Assembly: GCF_900101605.1 (NCBI RefSeq)
Contig: NZ_FMUR01000003.1
Span: 347,292-411,291 of the forward strand
Length of the DNA stretch: 64,000 nucleotides
Source: Butyrivibrio hungatei
GTDB lineage: Bacteria; Bacillota; Clostridia; Lachnospirales; Lachnospiraceae
Reading direction: 5' to 3'
Shown: in pieces, positions 1 through 8,561 of the stretch
Numbering within the stretch: position 1 is the first letter of the stretch
Layout of the letters: each line of letters opens with the position of its first letter
Position numbers and translations under genes: made by a program
The notes under the pieces: generated by a model
The model's input: only the letters and a program-made list of their open reading frames with translations
The model's database searches: none
Told to the model about the DNA's origin: nothing

Positions 1-47
1 ATGCTTCCATCATTCTCGGCACGTATCAACTGCTCTACGACAGCCAT
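1..47 (-). CDS. 5' end of an unidentified gene (partial)
   Basis: An ATG at 45-47 (minus strand) sits behind a good AGGAGGG ribosome binding site and opens a frame that leaves the window after 15 codons, reading MAVVEQLIRAENDGS. The start resembles small Lachnospiraceae proteins often labelled 'endosialidase', but that is from memory and 15 residues cannot settle it. The gene lies about 80 bp downstream of clpC in an AT-rich gap with no clear terminator. Confidence 0.5.
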   Translation of the reverse strand, partial: MAVVEQLIRAENDGS

Positions 48-129
48 AATAACCCTCCTGAGATTTGGTGCTAATAATAGTTATAATTATTATAATTCAT
101 ATCGATCTAATTATAAACTTAAAATTCAC

Positions 130-2715
130 TTATTTTTTTGACGTCTTTTTGGCACTTTTTATACTTGTCTTCGAAGCAGGCTTCTTTGTCTTTACAGAAG
201 TCTTTGTTTTAAGGGGCTTTTTGGCCTTAGTTGTCTTCACTGTGACCTTTTTTACAGAAGTTTTCTTTCCGTCTGCCGAAACAAATACGATCTTCTTATC
301 CTTCAAGGATACAGTTACATCGCTTCCCGCTTTGATATTGCCTTTTAAAAGTTCTTCAGCCATTGCATCCTCTATGGATGACTGAATAGCTCTCTTAAGA
401 GGTCTTGCTCCCATTTTGGCATCAGAATGTTTCTCAATAAGGAACTTCTTTACCGCAGGAGAAATAGTGAGATTGATATTCATCTGCTCCTTGCATCTCT
501 TGCTGAGATTGCGTGAAAGAAGCGTAACAATATCCATCATCTCTTTCTCTGTGAGGGTATGGAATACCTGTATCTCATCAATACGGTTGATGAATTCAGG
601 CTTAAAGAGCCTCTTTACTTCCTCCATAACTCCGGACTTCATATCTTCATAATCCTTCTTAGCATCATCGCCCGCGCCAAAGCCGAGTTTCTTTGGATCA
701 ACGATTTTCTGTGCACCGACATTTGATGTCATGATGAGGATGGTATTCTTAAAACTTACCTTACGTCCCTTTGCATCGGTTATATGTCCGTCATCAAGCA
801 CCTGAAGAAGAACATTAAAGATATCGGGATGTGCCTTCTCGATCTCATCAAACAGGATTACCGAATATGGATGTCTTCTTACTTTCTCACTGAGCTGTCC
901 GCCCTCATCATATCCAACATATCCCGGAGGCGATCCGATCATCTTCGATACCGAATGACCTTCCATATACTCCGACATATCAACTCTTATAAGTGCATTC
1001 TCATCGCCGAACATAGCCTCGGCAAGAGCCTTTGAAAGTTCTGTCTTACCTACACCTGTAGGTCCGAGGAACAAGAACGATCCAATAGGTCTGTTGGGAT
1101 CCTGAAGACCTACTCTTCCTCTTCTGATAGCCTTTGAGATCGCGCTTACAGCCTCTTCCTGTCCTATAACTCTCTTATGAAGAACCGACTCAAGTTTAAG
1201 AAGCTTCTCGGATTCCTTCTCCGCAATCTTTTTGACGGGAATTCTTGTCCACTGGGCAACAACTTCCGCAATATCATTTTCATTTACCACAAGGCCTTCG
1301 GAATTTACTTTTTTCTTATCCGCATTTTTTACCCTGCTGTATTTTGAAATAAGTTTCTTCTGCTCACTGTTAAGCTGTCCGGCAAGATCGAAATCATCGT
1401 TCTTAAGCGCGTTCTCAATCTTAAGATCGTATTCAGCAATACCGTCCTCAATCTCTTTAAGCTTGGGTGATATTCCCACAGCGTGAAGTCTGACTGCAGA
1501 TGCCGCCTCATCAATAAGGTCGATGGCCTTATCAGGAAGGTTTCTGTCATTGATATATCTCTCGGAGAGGTCAACTGCCGCTTTAATAGCCTCAGGAGTG
1601 ATCTTAACCCTGTGATGCTCTTCATATTTGCCGACTACGCCCTTTAATATCTCCTCTGCCTCTTCTTTAGTAGGTTCATCCACATTGACAGGCTGGAAAC
1701 GTCTCTCAAGAGCCGCATCCTTCTCAACATATTTGCGATACTCTGTAATCGTTGTAGCTCCTATCATCTGAATCTCGCCTCTTGCAAGAGAAGGCTTAAG
1801 AATATTTGATGCATCTATCGCGCCCTCAGCTCCGCCGGCTCCGATAAGAGTATGCATCTCATCCACAAAAAGAATTATATTTCCGTCATCAATAACTTCC
1901 TTAATGACTTTCTTGATTCTTTCCTCAAACTCTCCTCTGTACTTAGATCCGGCGATCATTCCGGAAAGATCCAGAGTAACAAGCCTCTTATCCTGCACCG
2001 TAAAAGGCACATTTCCCGAAACTATCCTCTGTGCAAGGCCTTCAACAACAGCAGTCTTACCGACGCCGGGTTCACCTATAAGACAGGGATTATTCTTGGT
2101 CCTTCTACTCAAGATCTGAATAACTCTCTGTATTTCTCTTTCTCTTCCAACTACAGGATCAAGCTTTTTCTCACGTGCAAGCGCGGTCATATCCCTGCTG
2201 TACTGAGCAAGAATAGAACCCTTTCTGCCGCCTCTGGGATTAACCTTTCGACCAAGGTCCTCTTTTACAAGATTTGGATCTTCTCCCATTGCTGCAAGTG
2301 TCTCTGCATAAATTTTCTGCACAGGGACATTGAGCGTACTTATAAGTCGCACAGCGACATTTTCACCCTCTTTTATCAGAGCCAAAAGAATATGCTCGGT
2401 TCCGGTCTTATCTGCCTTAAATCTTTCAGACATGATATGTGAGTCCTCAAGAACTTTCTCCGCTCTTGGTGAAAAACCGTCTCTGTCAAGAGTTCTCACA
2501 CTGCTTCCGGGAACGATAAGATCCTTTATCATATCCATCATTCTGGACTCATCAATTCCGTTATCCACAAGGATTCTTGAAGCCACGCTTCCATCCTCAA
2601 GGATAAGTCCCATAAGAATATGCTCGGTTCCGACATAGTTAAGTTTTAGATTCCTTGCTGTTTTCTTGGCGAGTCTAAGTGCATCCTCGGCCATGGCAGT
2701 GAACTGATCATTCAT
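130..2715 (-). CDS. clpC: ClpC-type AAA+ protease-partner ATPase with a lysine-rich tail
   Basis: Hsp100/ClpC unfoldase that feeds proteins to ClpP in the cytosol. Visible in order: two Clp-N repeats (about 1-145), first AAA+ domain with Walker A GEPGVGKT (214-221), a UVR-like middle segment (about 415-465), second AAA+ domain with Walker A GPTGVGKT (551-558), and the C-terminal D2-small domain. After about residue 817 comes a tail of some 45 residues made almost only of Lys, Thr, Ser, Val and Ala; usual ClpC proteins are about 810-820 aa and lack it. The start overlaps the stop of the GntR gene by ATGA, so the two are translationally coupled. No mcsA, mcsB or ctsR is adjacent. Confidence 0.96.
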   Translation of the reverse strand: MNDQFTAMAEDALRLAKKTARNLKLNYVGTEHILMGLILEDGSVASRILVDNGIDESRMMDMIKDLIVPGSSVRTLDRDGFSPRAEKVLEDSHIMSERFKADKTGTEHILLALIKEGENVAVRLISTLNVPVQKIYAETLAAMGEDPNLVKEDLGRKVNPRGGRKGSILAQYSRDMTALAREKKLDPVVGREREIQRVIQILSRRTKNNPCLIGEPGVGKTAVVEGLAQRIVSGNVPFTVQDKRLVTLDLSGMIAGSKYRGEFEERIKKVIKEVIDDGNIILFVDEMHTLIGAGGAEGAIDASNILKPSLARGEIQMIGATTITEYRKYVEKDAALERRFQPVNVDEPTKEEAEEILKGVVGKYEEHHRVKITPEAIKAAVDLSERYINDRNLPDKAIDLIDEAASAVRLHAVGISPKLKEIEDGIAEYDLKIENALKNDDFDLAGQLNSEQKKLISKYSRVKNADKKKVNSEGLVVNENDIAEVVAQWTRIPVKKIAEKESEKLLKLESVLHKRVIGQEEAVSAISKAIRRGRVGLQDPNRPIGSFLFLGPTGVGKTELSKALAEAMFGDENALIRVDMSEYMEGHSVSKMIGSPPGYVGYDEGGQLSEKVRRHPYSVILFDEIEKAHPDIFNVLLQVLDDGHITDAKGRKVSFKNTILIMTSNVGAQKIVDPKKLGFGAGDDAKKDYEDMKSGVMEEVKRLFKPEFINRIDEIQVFHTLTEKEMMDIVTLLSRNLSKRCKEQMNINLTISPAVKKFLIEKHSDAKMGARPLKRAIQSSIEDAMAEELLKGNIKAGSDVTVSLKDKKIVFVSADGKKTSVKKVTVKTTKAKKPLKTKTSVKTKKPASKTSIKSAKKTSKK

Positions 2716-3095
2716 ATCCCATCTATCCTTTCATAATTATCATATAGCTTATCTACAAGTTCATGTATTTCGTCTCGATCTATTCCCTTACAAATTGCTC
2801 TTGCCAGAACAACCGCCAGCTCTGACTGAGCTTCCTGAAGCGCCTGAAGTCTGTTGATATCAATTGCGATTATGGCACCGCGCCTTCTGTCTATCTTAAC
2901 AAAGCCTTCTCTCTGCAAGATCGAATAAGCCTTGTTGACGGTATGCATATTGATACCAATAGTTTCCGCAAGCTGCCTCACGCTCGGAAGCTGCTCTCCC
3001 TCACGAAATTGAGACGTAGCTATGCCCAAAATGATCTGATTACAAAGCTGAATATAAATAGCTTCATCACTGTTAAAATCAATCTCTATGATCAT
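2712..3095 (-). CDS. GntR-family (YtrA-like) transcriptional regulator
   Basis: A short GntR protein of 127 aa. Residues about 9-75 are the winged helix, with the family hallmark of a long helix and the segment RQLAETIGINMHTVNKAY. The C-terminal part is only about 45 residues, too short for a FadR/HutC ligand domain and typical of the YtrA subfamily. It starts at an ATG behind AGGAGG with 5-bp spacing and ends in an ATGA overlap with clpC. A good promoter lies upstream (3129-3156) and contains a CACGTG-centred dyad that could be its own operator. Inference: it controls clpC and itself. Its effector is not visible. Confidence 0.9.
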   Translation of the reverse strand: MIIEIDFNSDEAIYIQLCNQIILGIATSQFREGEQLPSVRQLAETIGINMHTVNKAYSILQREGFVKIDRRRGAIIAIDINRLQALQEAQSELAVVLARAICKGIDRDEIHELVDKLYDNYERIDGI

Positions 3096-3128
3096 CTCCG
3101 CCTCCTATTGCATACTTGTGATATATTT

Positions 3129-3156
3129 AGTATAACACGTGATACAGATTCGTCAA
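3129..3156 (-). promoter_or_regulatory. Promoter of the gntR-clpC operon
   Basis: Minus strand: -35 TTGACG (3151-3156), 16-bp spacer, -10 TATACT (3129-3134), about 34 bp upstream of the regulator start. The spacer holds GTATCACGTGTTATAC, a near-palindrome that would suit autoregulation by a YtrA-type GntR protein. Confidence 0.7.
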
Positions 3157-3195
3157 ACCGAAACAAATTATCTATATAACCATATGCTATCAGAA

Positions 3196-3240
3196 GAAAA
3201 AAATCGCTTGCCATAGAACAAATCTATAACAAGCGACTTT
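3196..3240 (-). terminator. Intrinsic terminator after the SH3-domain protein gene
   Basis: Minus strand: TCGCTTG arm (3230-3236), a further ATAGA/TCTAT pairing, CAAGCGA arm (3204-3210), then a run of seven T. It closes the pur-side operon before the gntR promoter. Confidence 0.8.
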
Positions 3241-3252
3241 ATTTATCTTATA

Positions 3253-4896
3253 TTATCTGTCATCGTCATCCAGATCAAGGAATTCGAATTCAAAATCGTC
3301 ATCATCTCCGAGGAAGTTCTTTGCCCTTCTCGTTGAAGGCTCTTCCGGTTCGATTTCTTCTCTCATACGTCTCTCAGAAGGCTGTCTCTCTTCGTATCTT
3401 GAATCTGAATACATGGAATCGTCATCTCTTCTCGAAGGTCTTACAGTTCTTTCCTCTGCACCTCTCGAAGGACGCTCTTCAACCTGGTCATCCGCTCTTC
3501 TTCTAAACGGACGCTCACCTCTTGAAGGTCTTACAACTCTTTCGTCATCATCAGCAGGTGCCGGTCTTCTGGATGGTCTTTCCTCCACATCAGCGGCCGC
3601 CCCTCTTCTCGAAGGTCTTTCAGCCGCATCATCGGCTGCGCCTCTTCTTGAAGGTCTTTCACCCGCATCATCGGCTGCGCCTCTTCTTAAAGCACCTCTA
3701 CGGCTTTCACGAGGTTCATCCTCTTCGTCTTCTTCCCTCGCGCGTCTTCTGCCCTTAGGTCTTACATCCTCATCATGATCGTCTCTTGCAGGACCACGGG
3801 AACGTTTCTTGGAAGGTGTCGAATAACGATCGTACTCGTCTTCTTCCCCTTCATCATCATCGTCCTCATCCTCTTCATCATCATAATAAGCTGCGTCTCT
3901 GAGCCTGATACCGAGAATGATAACCAAAACAAGCAACACAACGGCAACTGCGCCAAGCGCGATCATAACCTTTGTAACCAATGCCAGCTTATCATGGAAT
4001 TCCTTGGCCTGTTTCGCAAGCTTCACAATCTGAGGAATCTGCATTTTCTGCGGCTTATCTGAATCTGTACCCGAATTATCGGTAAGATACCATGTATCCT
4101 CTTCGTATGAAATGGAATACTGTCCGTCTCCTGTTTCTGTAGGAGCTGTAGGTTCTCCGTCACTCGTAGCATCCGGTTCTTCCAGTGACTCTTCGCCGTT
4201 TTCATCGCCAAGCTCTGCTCCACCCATAACATCGTCAACAGCTCCAAGCTCAGCTATTACATCGGGGCTTCCGTCATCATTTGACGGAGCGTCCGTCTGC
4301 TCTGATTTAACAGATTTCGATGCTACGACCGGAGTTTCAGAAACGAGATCACTTCTGACATATCCTTGAGAACCGTTTTCTCCGAAAGTAATTTCATACC
4401 ATTTCTTTCCGTCGGAAGCTTTTGTTTCTCCGACGATCGTTACAATATCGCCTTTTTTTACTTTTCCGACAGCATCTTTATCAGTGCCGGCGCCCTGTCT
4501 TACAGTTCCGTTCTCAGCCAAAACTTCTACGGATCTCTGATCTACGGCCGTTGTACCCGAACCACCTGAGGAATCCCCCGATGATCCGCCGGATTTGCTG
4601 ACAAGATCGTTTCTTATATAGCCGGTCTCATCACCTTTGACTTTAATCTTGTACCATATGGTTCCGGATTCATCTTTCTCCTCACCGAGGATGTCGACCG
4701 TTGCACCTTTTTTTACACTCGATACCTGATCCGACGATGTACTTGCCGACTCCCTCACCTTAACATTATCTGATGTTACGGTTCCGGTTGTTGTCGTAAA
4801 AGCGTGCGCACCAATCCCGAAGCCGATAAAAACTGCTAATGACAATGCTAGAGAAAGTATAGTGTTTCTAATTATCTTTTCCATCGTATTCTTCAT
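3253..4896 (-). CDS. Membrane protein with two SH3b domains and an Arg/Asp-rich repeat tail
   Basis: 547 aa. N-terminal signal or anchor (about 8-31), two bacterial SH3 domains (about 38-100 and 123-186) separated by a Gly/Ser linker, an acidic Pro/Thr/Glu stretch, one transmembrane helix (about 309-331), then about 215 residues of highly charged sequence. That tail begins with Asp/Glu runs and continues with repeats of roughly 13 residues on the theme RRGAADDAxERPS. SH3b domains usually bind cell-wall peptides, so the likely topology is SH3b outside and charged tail inside. Start is supported by GGAGG two bases before ATG. It is the last gene of the pur run, 61 bp after purD. Function unknown. 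Confidence 0.82.
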   Translation of the reverse strand: MKNTMEKIIRNTILSLALSLAVFIGFGIGAHAFTTTTGTVTSDNVKVRESASTSSDQVSSVKKGATVDILGEEKDESGTIWYKIKVKGDETGYIRNDLVSKSGGSSGDSSGGSGTTAVDQRSVEVLAENGTVRQGAGTDKDAVGKVKKGDIVTIVGETKASDGKKWYEITFGENGSQGYVRSDLVSETPVVASKSVKSEQTDAPSNDDGSPDVIAELGAVDDVMGGAELGDENGEESLEEPDATSDGEPTAPTETGDGQYSISYEEDTWYLTDNSGTDSDKPQKMQIPQIVKLAKQAKEFHDKLALVTKVMIALGAVAVVLLVLVIILGIRLRDAAYYDDEEDEDDDDEGEEDEYDRYSTPSKKRSRGPARDDHDEDVRPKGRRRAREEDEEDEPRESRRGALRRGAADDAGERPSRRGAADDAAERPSRRGAAADVEERPSRRPAPADDDERVVRPSRGERPFRRRADDQVEERPSRGAEERTVRPSRRDDDSMYSDSRYEERQPSERRMREEIEPEEPSTRRAKNFLGDDDDFEFEFLDLDDDDR

Positions 4897-4957
4897 ACAG
4901 CCTCCTTTTCAACTTAGGATTTGTGCCATTATGCTGCAGGCACTTTTGCAGATCGAA

Positions 4958-6235
4958 TTATTTTTTCGCTTCATCTATCGCTTTACCTATATCGTGGCGC
5001 ATATACTTGTTATCAAAACTTACCCACTCTGTAGCTTCGTAAGCCTTCGCACGAGCCTCTTCCAAGGTATCTCCCTTTGCAGTTATACCAAGAACTCTTC
5101 CTCCGTTGGTAACTATACCCTCCGGAGCCTTCTTTGTTCCCGCATGGAAACAGTAATATCCGTCCTTGCCCTTAAAATTCTCAAGACCGGTAATGAGCTT
5201 GCCTTTCTCATAACTTACAGGATAACCCTCACTTGCAAGAACAACGCATACGGCTGCCTTATCTTCAAACTCAAGATCAATCTGATCGAGCTTTCCATCG
5301 ATACATGCATTAAATACATCTATGATATCAGTCTTGAGTCTCGGGAGAACAACCTGCGCCTCGGGATCTCCAAATCTTGCATTATACTCAAGAACTTTGG
5401 GGCCGTCCTGTGTGAGCATAAGTCCGAAGAAGATTACTCCCTTGAACTCTCTTCCCTCACTTGCCATAGCCTCTACAGTTCTGCTGTAGATATTTTCACG
5501 GCAGAACTTGTCCACTTCTTCAGTGTAGAAAGGACTGGGCGAGAAATTACCCATTCCGCCCGTATTAAGACCTGTATCTCCGTCTCCGGCTCTCTTGTGA
5601 TCCTGTGCGGATGACATGAGCTTTATTGTCTTTCCGTCTACAAAAGACAATACGGAAACTTCTCTACCTGTCATAAACTCTTCGATAACCATGTGATTTC
5701 CGGCATCTCCGAACTTCTTATCTTCCATGATCTCTTTTACGCCAGCCTTGGCTTCCTCGAGGTCGTTACAGATAAGTACGCCCTTTCCGAGTGCAAGTCC
5801 GTCAGCCTTAAGAACGATGGGGAACTTTGCATTTTCAAGATAATCAAGAGCATCCCCCGCATTATCAAATGTCTCATATGCTGCTGTAGGAATATTGTAT
5901 TTCTTCATAAGGTCTTTGGAAAAGGCCTTACTTCCTTCAAGTATTGCCGCATTCTTTCTGGGTCCGAATACTCTGAGCCCCTCTGCCTCAAATGCATCTA
6001 CAATTCCGCCTACAAGCGGATCGTCCATTCCGATAACCGTCAGATCTATCTCTTTTTCTTTTGCAAAAGAAACAAGCTTGTCAAATTCCATAGGTGTTAT
6101 CGGTACGCACTCGGCAAGTTCTGCGATTCCACCGTTTCCGGGAGCACAATATATCTTAGAAACCTGAGGGCTTCTGGAAACAGCCTCAGCAATAGCATGT
6201 TCTCTTCCGCCTCCGCCAACAATTAAAACCTTCAT
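4958..6235 (-). CDS. purD: Phosphoribosylamine-glycine ligase (GAR synthetase)
   Basis: Second step of purine synthesis: joins glycine to phosphoribosylamine with ATP. 425 aa, normal length. The N-terminal nucleotide motif GGGGREHAIA is present, followed by an ATP-grasp fold with MTGREVSVLSFVDG and the C-terminal GARS domain (GGRVLGITAKGDTLEEA). The start overlaps the purN stop by ATGA, so purN and purD are translationally coupled. Confidence 0.98.
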   Translation of the reverse strand: MKVLIVGGGGREHAIAEAVSRSPQVSKIYCAPGNGGIAELAECVPITPMEFDKLVSFAKEKEIDLTVIGMDDPLVGGIVDAFEAEGLRVFGPRKNAAILEGSKAFSKDLMKKYNIPTAAYETFDNAGDALDYLENAKFPIVLKADGLALGKGVLICNDLEEAKAGVKEIMEDKKFGDAGNHMVIEEFMTGREVSVLSFVDGKTIKLMSSAQDHKRAGDGDTGLNTGGMGNFSPSPFYTEEVDKFCRENIYSRTVEAMASEGREFKGVIFFGLMLTQDGPKVLEYNARFGDPEAQVVLPRLKTDIIDVFNACIDGKLDQIDLEFEDKAAVCVVLASEGYPVSYEKGKLITGLENFKGKDGYYCFHAGTKKAPEGIVTNGGRVLGITAKGDTLEEARAKAYEATEWVSFDNKYMRHDIGKAIDEAKK

Positions 6236-6879
6236 GAAAAAATCTTCTCCTCTTCGTATCCTTCAATAATTACTTTATGATCTTCAACTCTGACTCTTCC
6301 GTTTGCTATCATATCGATCGCCATCGGCATGATCTTCCACTCAGCCTGTTCCATAATACGCTTCTGTAACACTTCGGGAGTGTCATCCTGCCTTATCATT
6401 ACAGGCTTCTGCAATATGATAGGGCCCGTGTCGGTTCCCTCATCAACAAAATGAACAGTGGCACCGGATACCCTGACGCCTCTCTTAAGTACCTGTTCAT
6501 GCACCTTAAGTCCGTAAAACCCCGTACCGCAAAATGACGGAATAAGTGACGGATGAATATTTATTATCTTATTCGGGAATGCCTTTACAACACACTCCGG
6601 AATAACAACAAGACATCCCGCAAGAACGATAAGGTCCGGATCTGCATCCTGCAATATCTTAAGCAGAGCTTTGTTAAATTCATCCCTGCTGTCAAATTCC
6701 TTAGGGCTCTTAACTGCGAATGGGATACCGGCTTTCTTGGCTCTCTCGATTGCATATGCATTCGGGTTATTGCTGTATACAAGCGAAATCTCGGTATTTG
6801 TTATTGAGCCGCTTGCTATCCCATCGATTATAGCCTGAAGATTAGTTCCGCCACCCGAAACCATAACCGCTATTTTCAT
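6232..6879 (-). CDS. purN: Phosphoribosylglycinamide formyltransferase
   Basis: Third purine step, formyl transfer from 10-formyl-THF to GAR. 215 aa. MVSGGGTNLQAI opens the Rossmann fold; the active-site segments are NIHPSLIPSF (catalytic Asn-His) and ATVHFVDEGTDTGPI (catalytic Asp). Coupled by ATGA overlaps to purM upstream and purD downstream. Confidence 0.98.
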   Translation of the reverse strand: MKIAVMVSGGGTNLQAIIDGIASGSITNTEISLVYSNNPNAYAIERAKKAGIPFAVKSPKEFDSRDEFNKALLKILQDADPDLIVLAGCLVVIPECVVKAFPNKIINIHPSLIPSFCGTGFYGLKVHEQVLKRGVRVSGATVHFVDEGTDTGPIILQKPVMIRQDDTPEVLQKRIMEQAEWKIMPMAIDMIANGRVRVEDHKVIIEGYEEEKIFS

Positions 6880-7907
6880 ACGAGTTCTACGCCTTTCTCT
6901 CCTGCAACTGCCTTACCTACTACCCATGCCTTGTCACCGGCTAAAGCAATAGCCTTCATTGCAGCATCTACATCACTTGGATCAACGGCAAGAACCATTC
7001 CAAGTCCCATATTGTATGTGTTATACATCATCTGCTCTTCAATTCCGCCCTTTTCCTGCATAAGCTTGAAGATAGGGGGGATGTCATAGCTGTTCTTCTC
7101 AATTACAGCCTTGATTCCGTCGGGAAGCATTCTGGGAACATTCTCATAGAATCCGCCGCCTGTGATATGGCTGCATCCCTTAACCTTAACACCTTCATTC
7201 TTGATTGCCTTCATCATCTTTACATAGATTCTTGTAGGTGTGAGAAGTGTCTCTCCGAGAGTTGCACCGAGCTCATCATAATATGTCTCGAGGCTCTCTT
7301 TTGTCATATCGAATACTTTTCTTACAAGTGAAAATCCGTTACTGTGAACGCCGCTTGAAGCAACACCGATAAGAACGTCGCCGTCCTTGATACTGCTTCC
7401 GTCGATCATATCTTTTCTGTCAACAACGCCAACCGCAAATCCGGCAACATCGTACTCATCCTCAGGCATAAGTCCGGGATGTTCTGCCGTCTCACCGCCG
7501 ATAAGTGCTGCATCTGACTGCTTACAACCTTCAGCAACACCCTTTACGATCGCTGCGATCTTCTCGGGGATATTCTTGCCGCATGCAATATAGTCAAGGA
7601 AGAACAGCGGCTCACCGCCTGCGCATGCAACGTCGTTTACGCACATTGCAACCGCATCGATTCCGATAGTGTCATGCTTATCAAGAAGGAACGCAAGCTT
7701 TATCTTTGTTCCGACTCCGTCTGTTCCGGACAAAAGAACCGGATCCTCCATATCCTTTATCTTACTGAGCGAAAAAGCTCCCGAAAAACCTCCGAGACCG
7801 CCAAGTACTTCAGGTCTCATTGTCTCTTTTACATAACCTTTTATAAGTTCAACAGACTTATATCCTGCTTCAATATCAACGCCTGCTTTTTTGTAATCCA
7901 ATGCCAT
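6876..7907 (-). CDS. purM: Phosphoribosylformylglycinamidine cyclo-ligase (AIR synthetase)
   Basis: Fifth purine step, ATP-driven ring closure of FGAM to AIR. 343 aa, normal length. The diagnostic loop GTDGVGTKIKLA is near residue 60, with GGETAEHPG in the middle and the ligand loop SHITGGGFYENVPR near 245. The gene follows purE by 36 bp and overlaps purN by ATGA. Confidence 0.98.
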   Translation of the reverse strand: MALDYKKAGVDIEAGYKSVELIKGYVKETMRPEVLGGLGGFSGAFSLSKIKDMEDPVLLSGTDGVGTKIKLAFLLDKHDTIGIDAVAMCVNDVACAGGEPLFFLDYIACGKNIPEKIAAIVKGVAEGCKQSDAALIGGETAEHPGLMPEDEYDVAGFAVGVVDRKDMIDGSSIKDGDVLIGVASSGVHSNGFSLVRKVFDMTKESLETYYDELGATLGETLLTPTRIYVKMMKAIKNEGVKVKGCSHITGGGFYENVPRMLPDGIKAVIEKNSYDIPPIFKLMQEKGGIEEQMMYNTYNMGLGMVLAVDPSDVDAAMKAIALAGDKAWVVGKAVAGEKGVELV

Positions 7908-7943
7908 AATATTTAACTCCTCGCATTTTGCCTATTTATATTA

Positions 7944-8444
7944 TCAATAGTTCTTGTATCCGACTTCCTGAAGTCTTGCATCTTTGGCAACTACGCCGTC
8001 CTTAAGTGATGCTGTGTACTTCTTAAGCTTTTCAAGAAGCTCCGCATCTCCCGTTGCAAGAATCTTAGCCGCAAGAATACCTGCATTTGCGCCACCGTTA
8101 ATAGCCACTGTAGCAACAGGAATACCGGTAGGCATCTGAACTATACTGTATAAAGAATCACGGCCTCCGAGTGAAGTTGTGTGCATAGGGATTCCGATCA
8201 CGGGCATCGGAAAAATCGCTGCGCACATTCCCGGAAGATGTGCCGCCATTCCCGCTCCGGCGATAATCACCTTAAATCCCTTCTCCTCTGCAGTCTTTGC
8301 ATACTCAAAAAATTCATCCGGCTCTCTGTGAGCTGATATGATCCTCATATCGTACTCAATTCCGAGCTCCTCAAGAATATCTGCAGCTTTTGCCATAACA
8401 GGCATATCTGAATCACTGCCCATTACTATTCCAACTTTTGCCAT
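7944..8444 (-). CDS. purE: N5-carboxyaminoimidazole ribonucleotide mutase
   Basis: Converts N5-CAIR to CAIR. 166 aa from the chosen start, with GSDSDMPVM and the class I motif SAHREPDEF. A longer frame could start four codons upstream (MEEN), but GGAGG lies inside those codons and is spaced five bases from the MAKVGIV start, so the shorter form is preferred. First gene of purE-purM-purN-purD. purK, purL, purF and purH are not in the window, and I see no purine riboswitch or PurR box in the 105-bp leader. Confidence 0.97.
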   Translation of the reverse strand: MAKVGIVMGSDSDMPVMAKAADILEELGIEYDMRIISAHREPDEFFEYAKTAEEKGFKVIIAGAGMAAHLPGMCAAIFPMPVIGIPMHTTSLGGRDSLYSIVQMPTGIPVATVAINGGANAGILAAKILATGDAELLEKLKKYTASLKDGVVAKDARLQEVGYKNY

Positions 8445-8561
8445 GTTTTCCTCCATTTTTCTGCTTCAACATTTAGCCACTTGTATCATAGCACAACACA
8501 ATATATTGTGCCACTTTTTTATTCAACGAGTGGTTTTTTTTCTTACATCTTTTGGTTTATT

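Noticed and set aside
1852..2442. Plus-strand frame of 196 codons inside clpC
   Set aside because: Shadow of the well-conserved clpC reading frame, no RBS and low-complexity composition.
8457..8561. Purine riboswitch or PurR box before purE
   Set aside because: Only a short CCACT/AGTGG hairpin and a -10-like TATGAT were found; no conserved riboswitch core.
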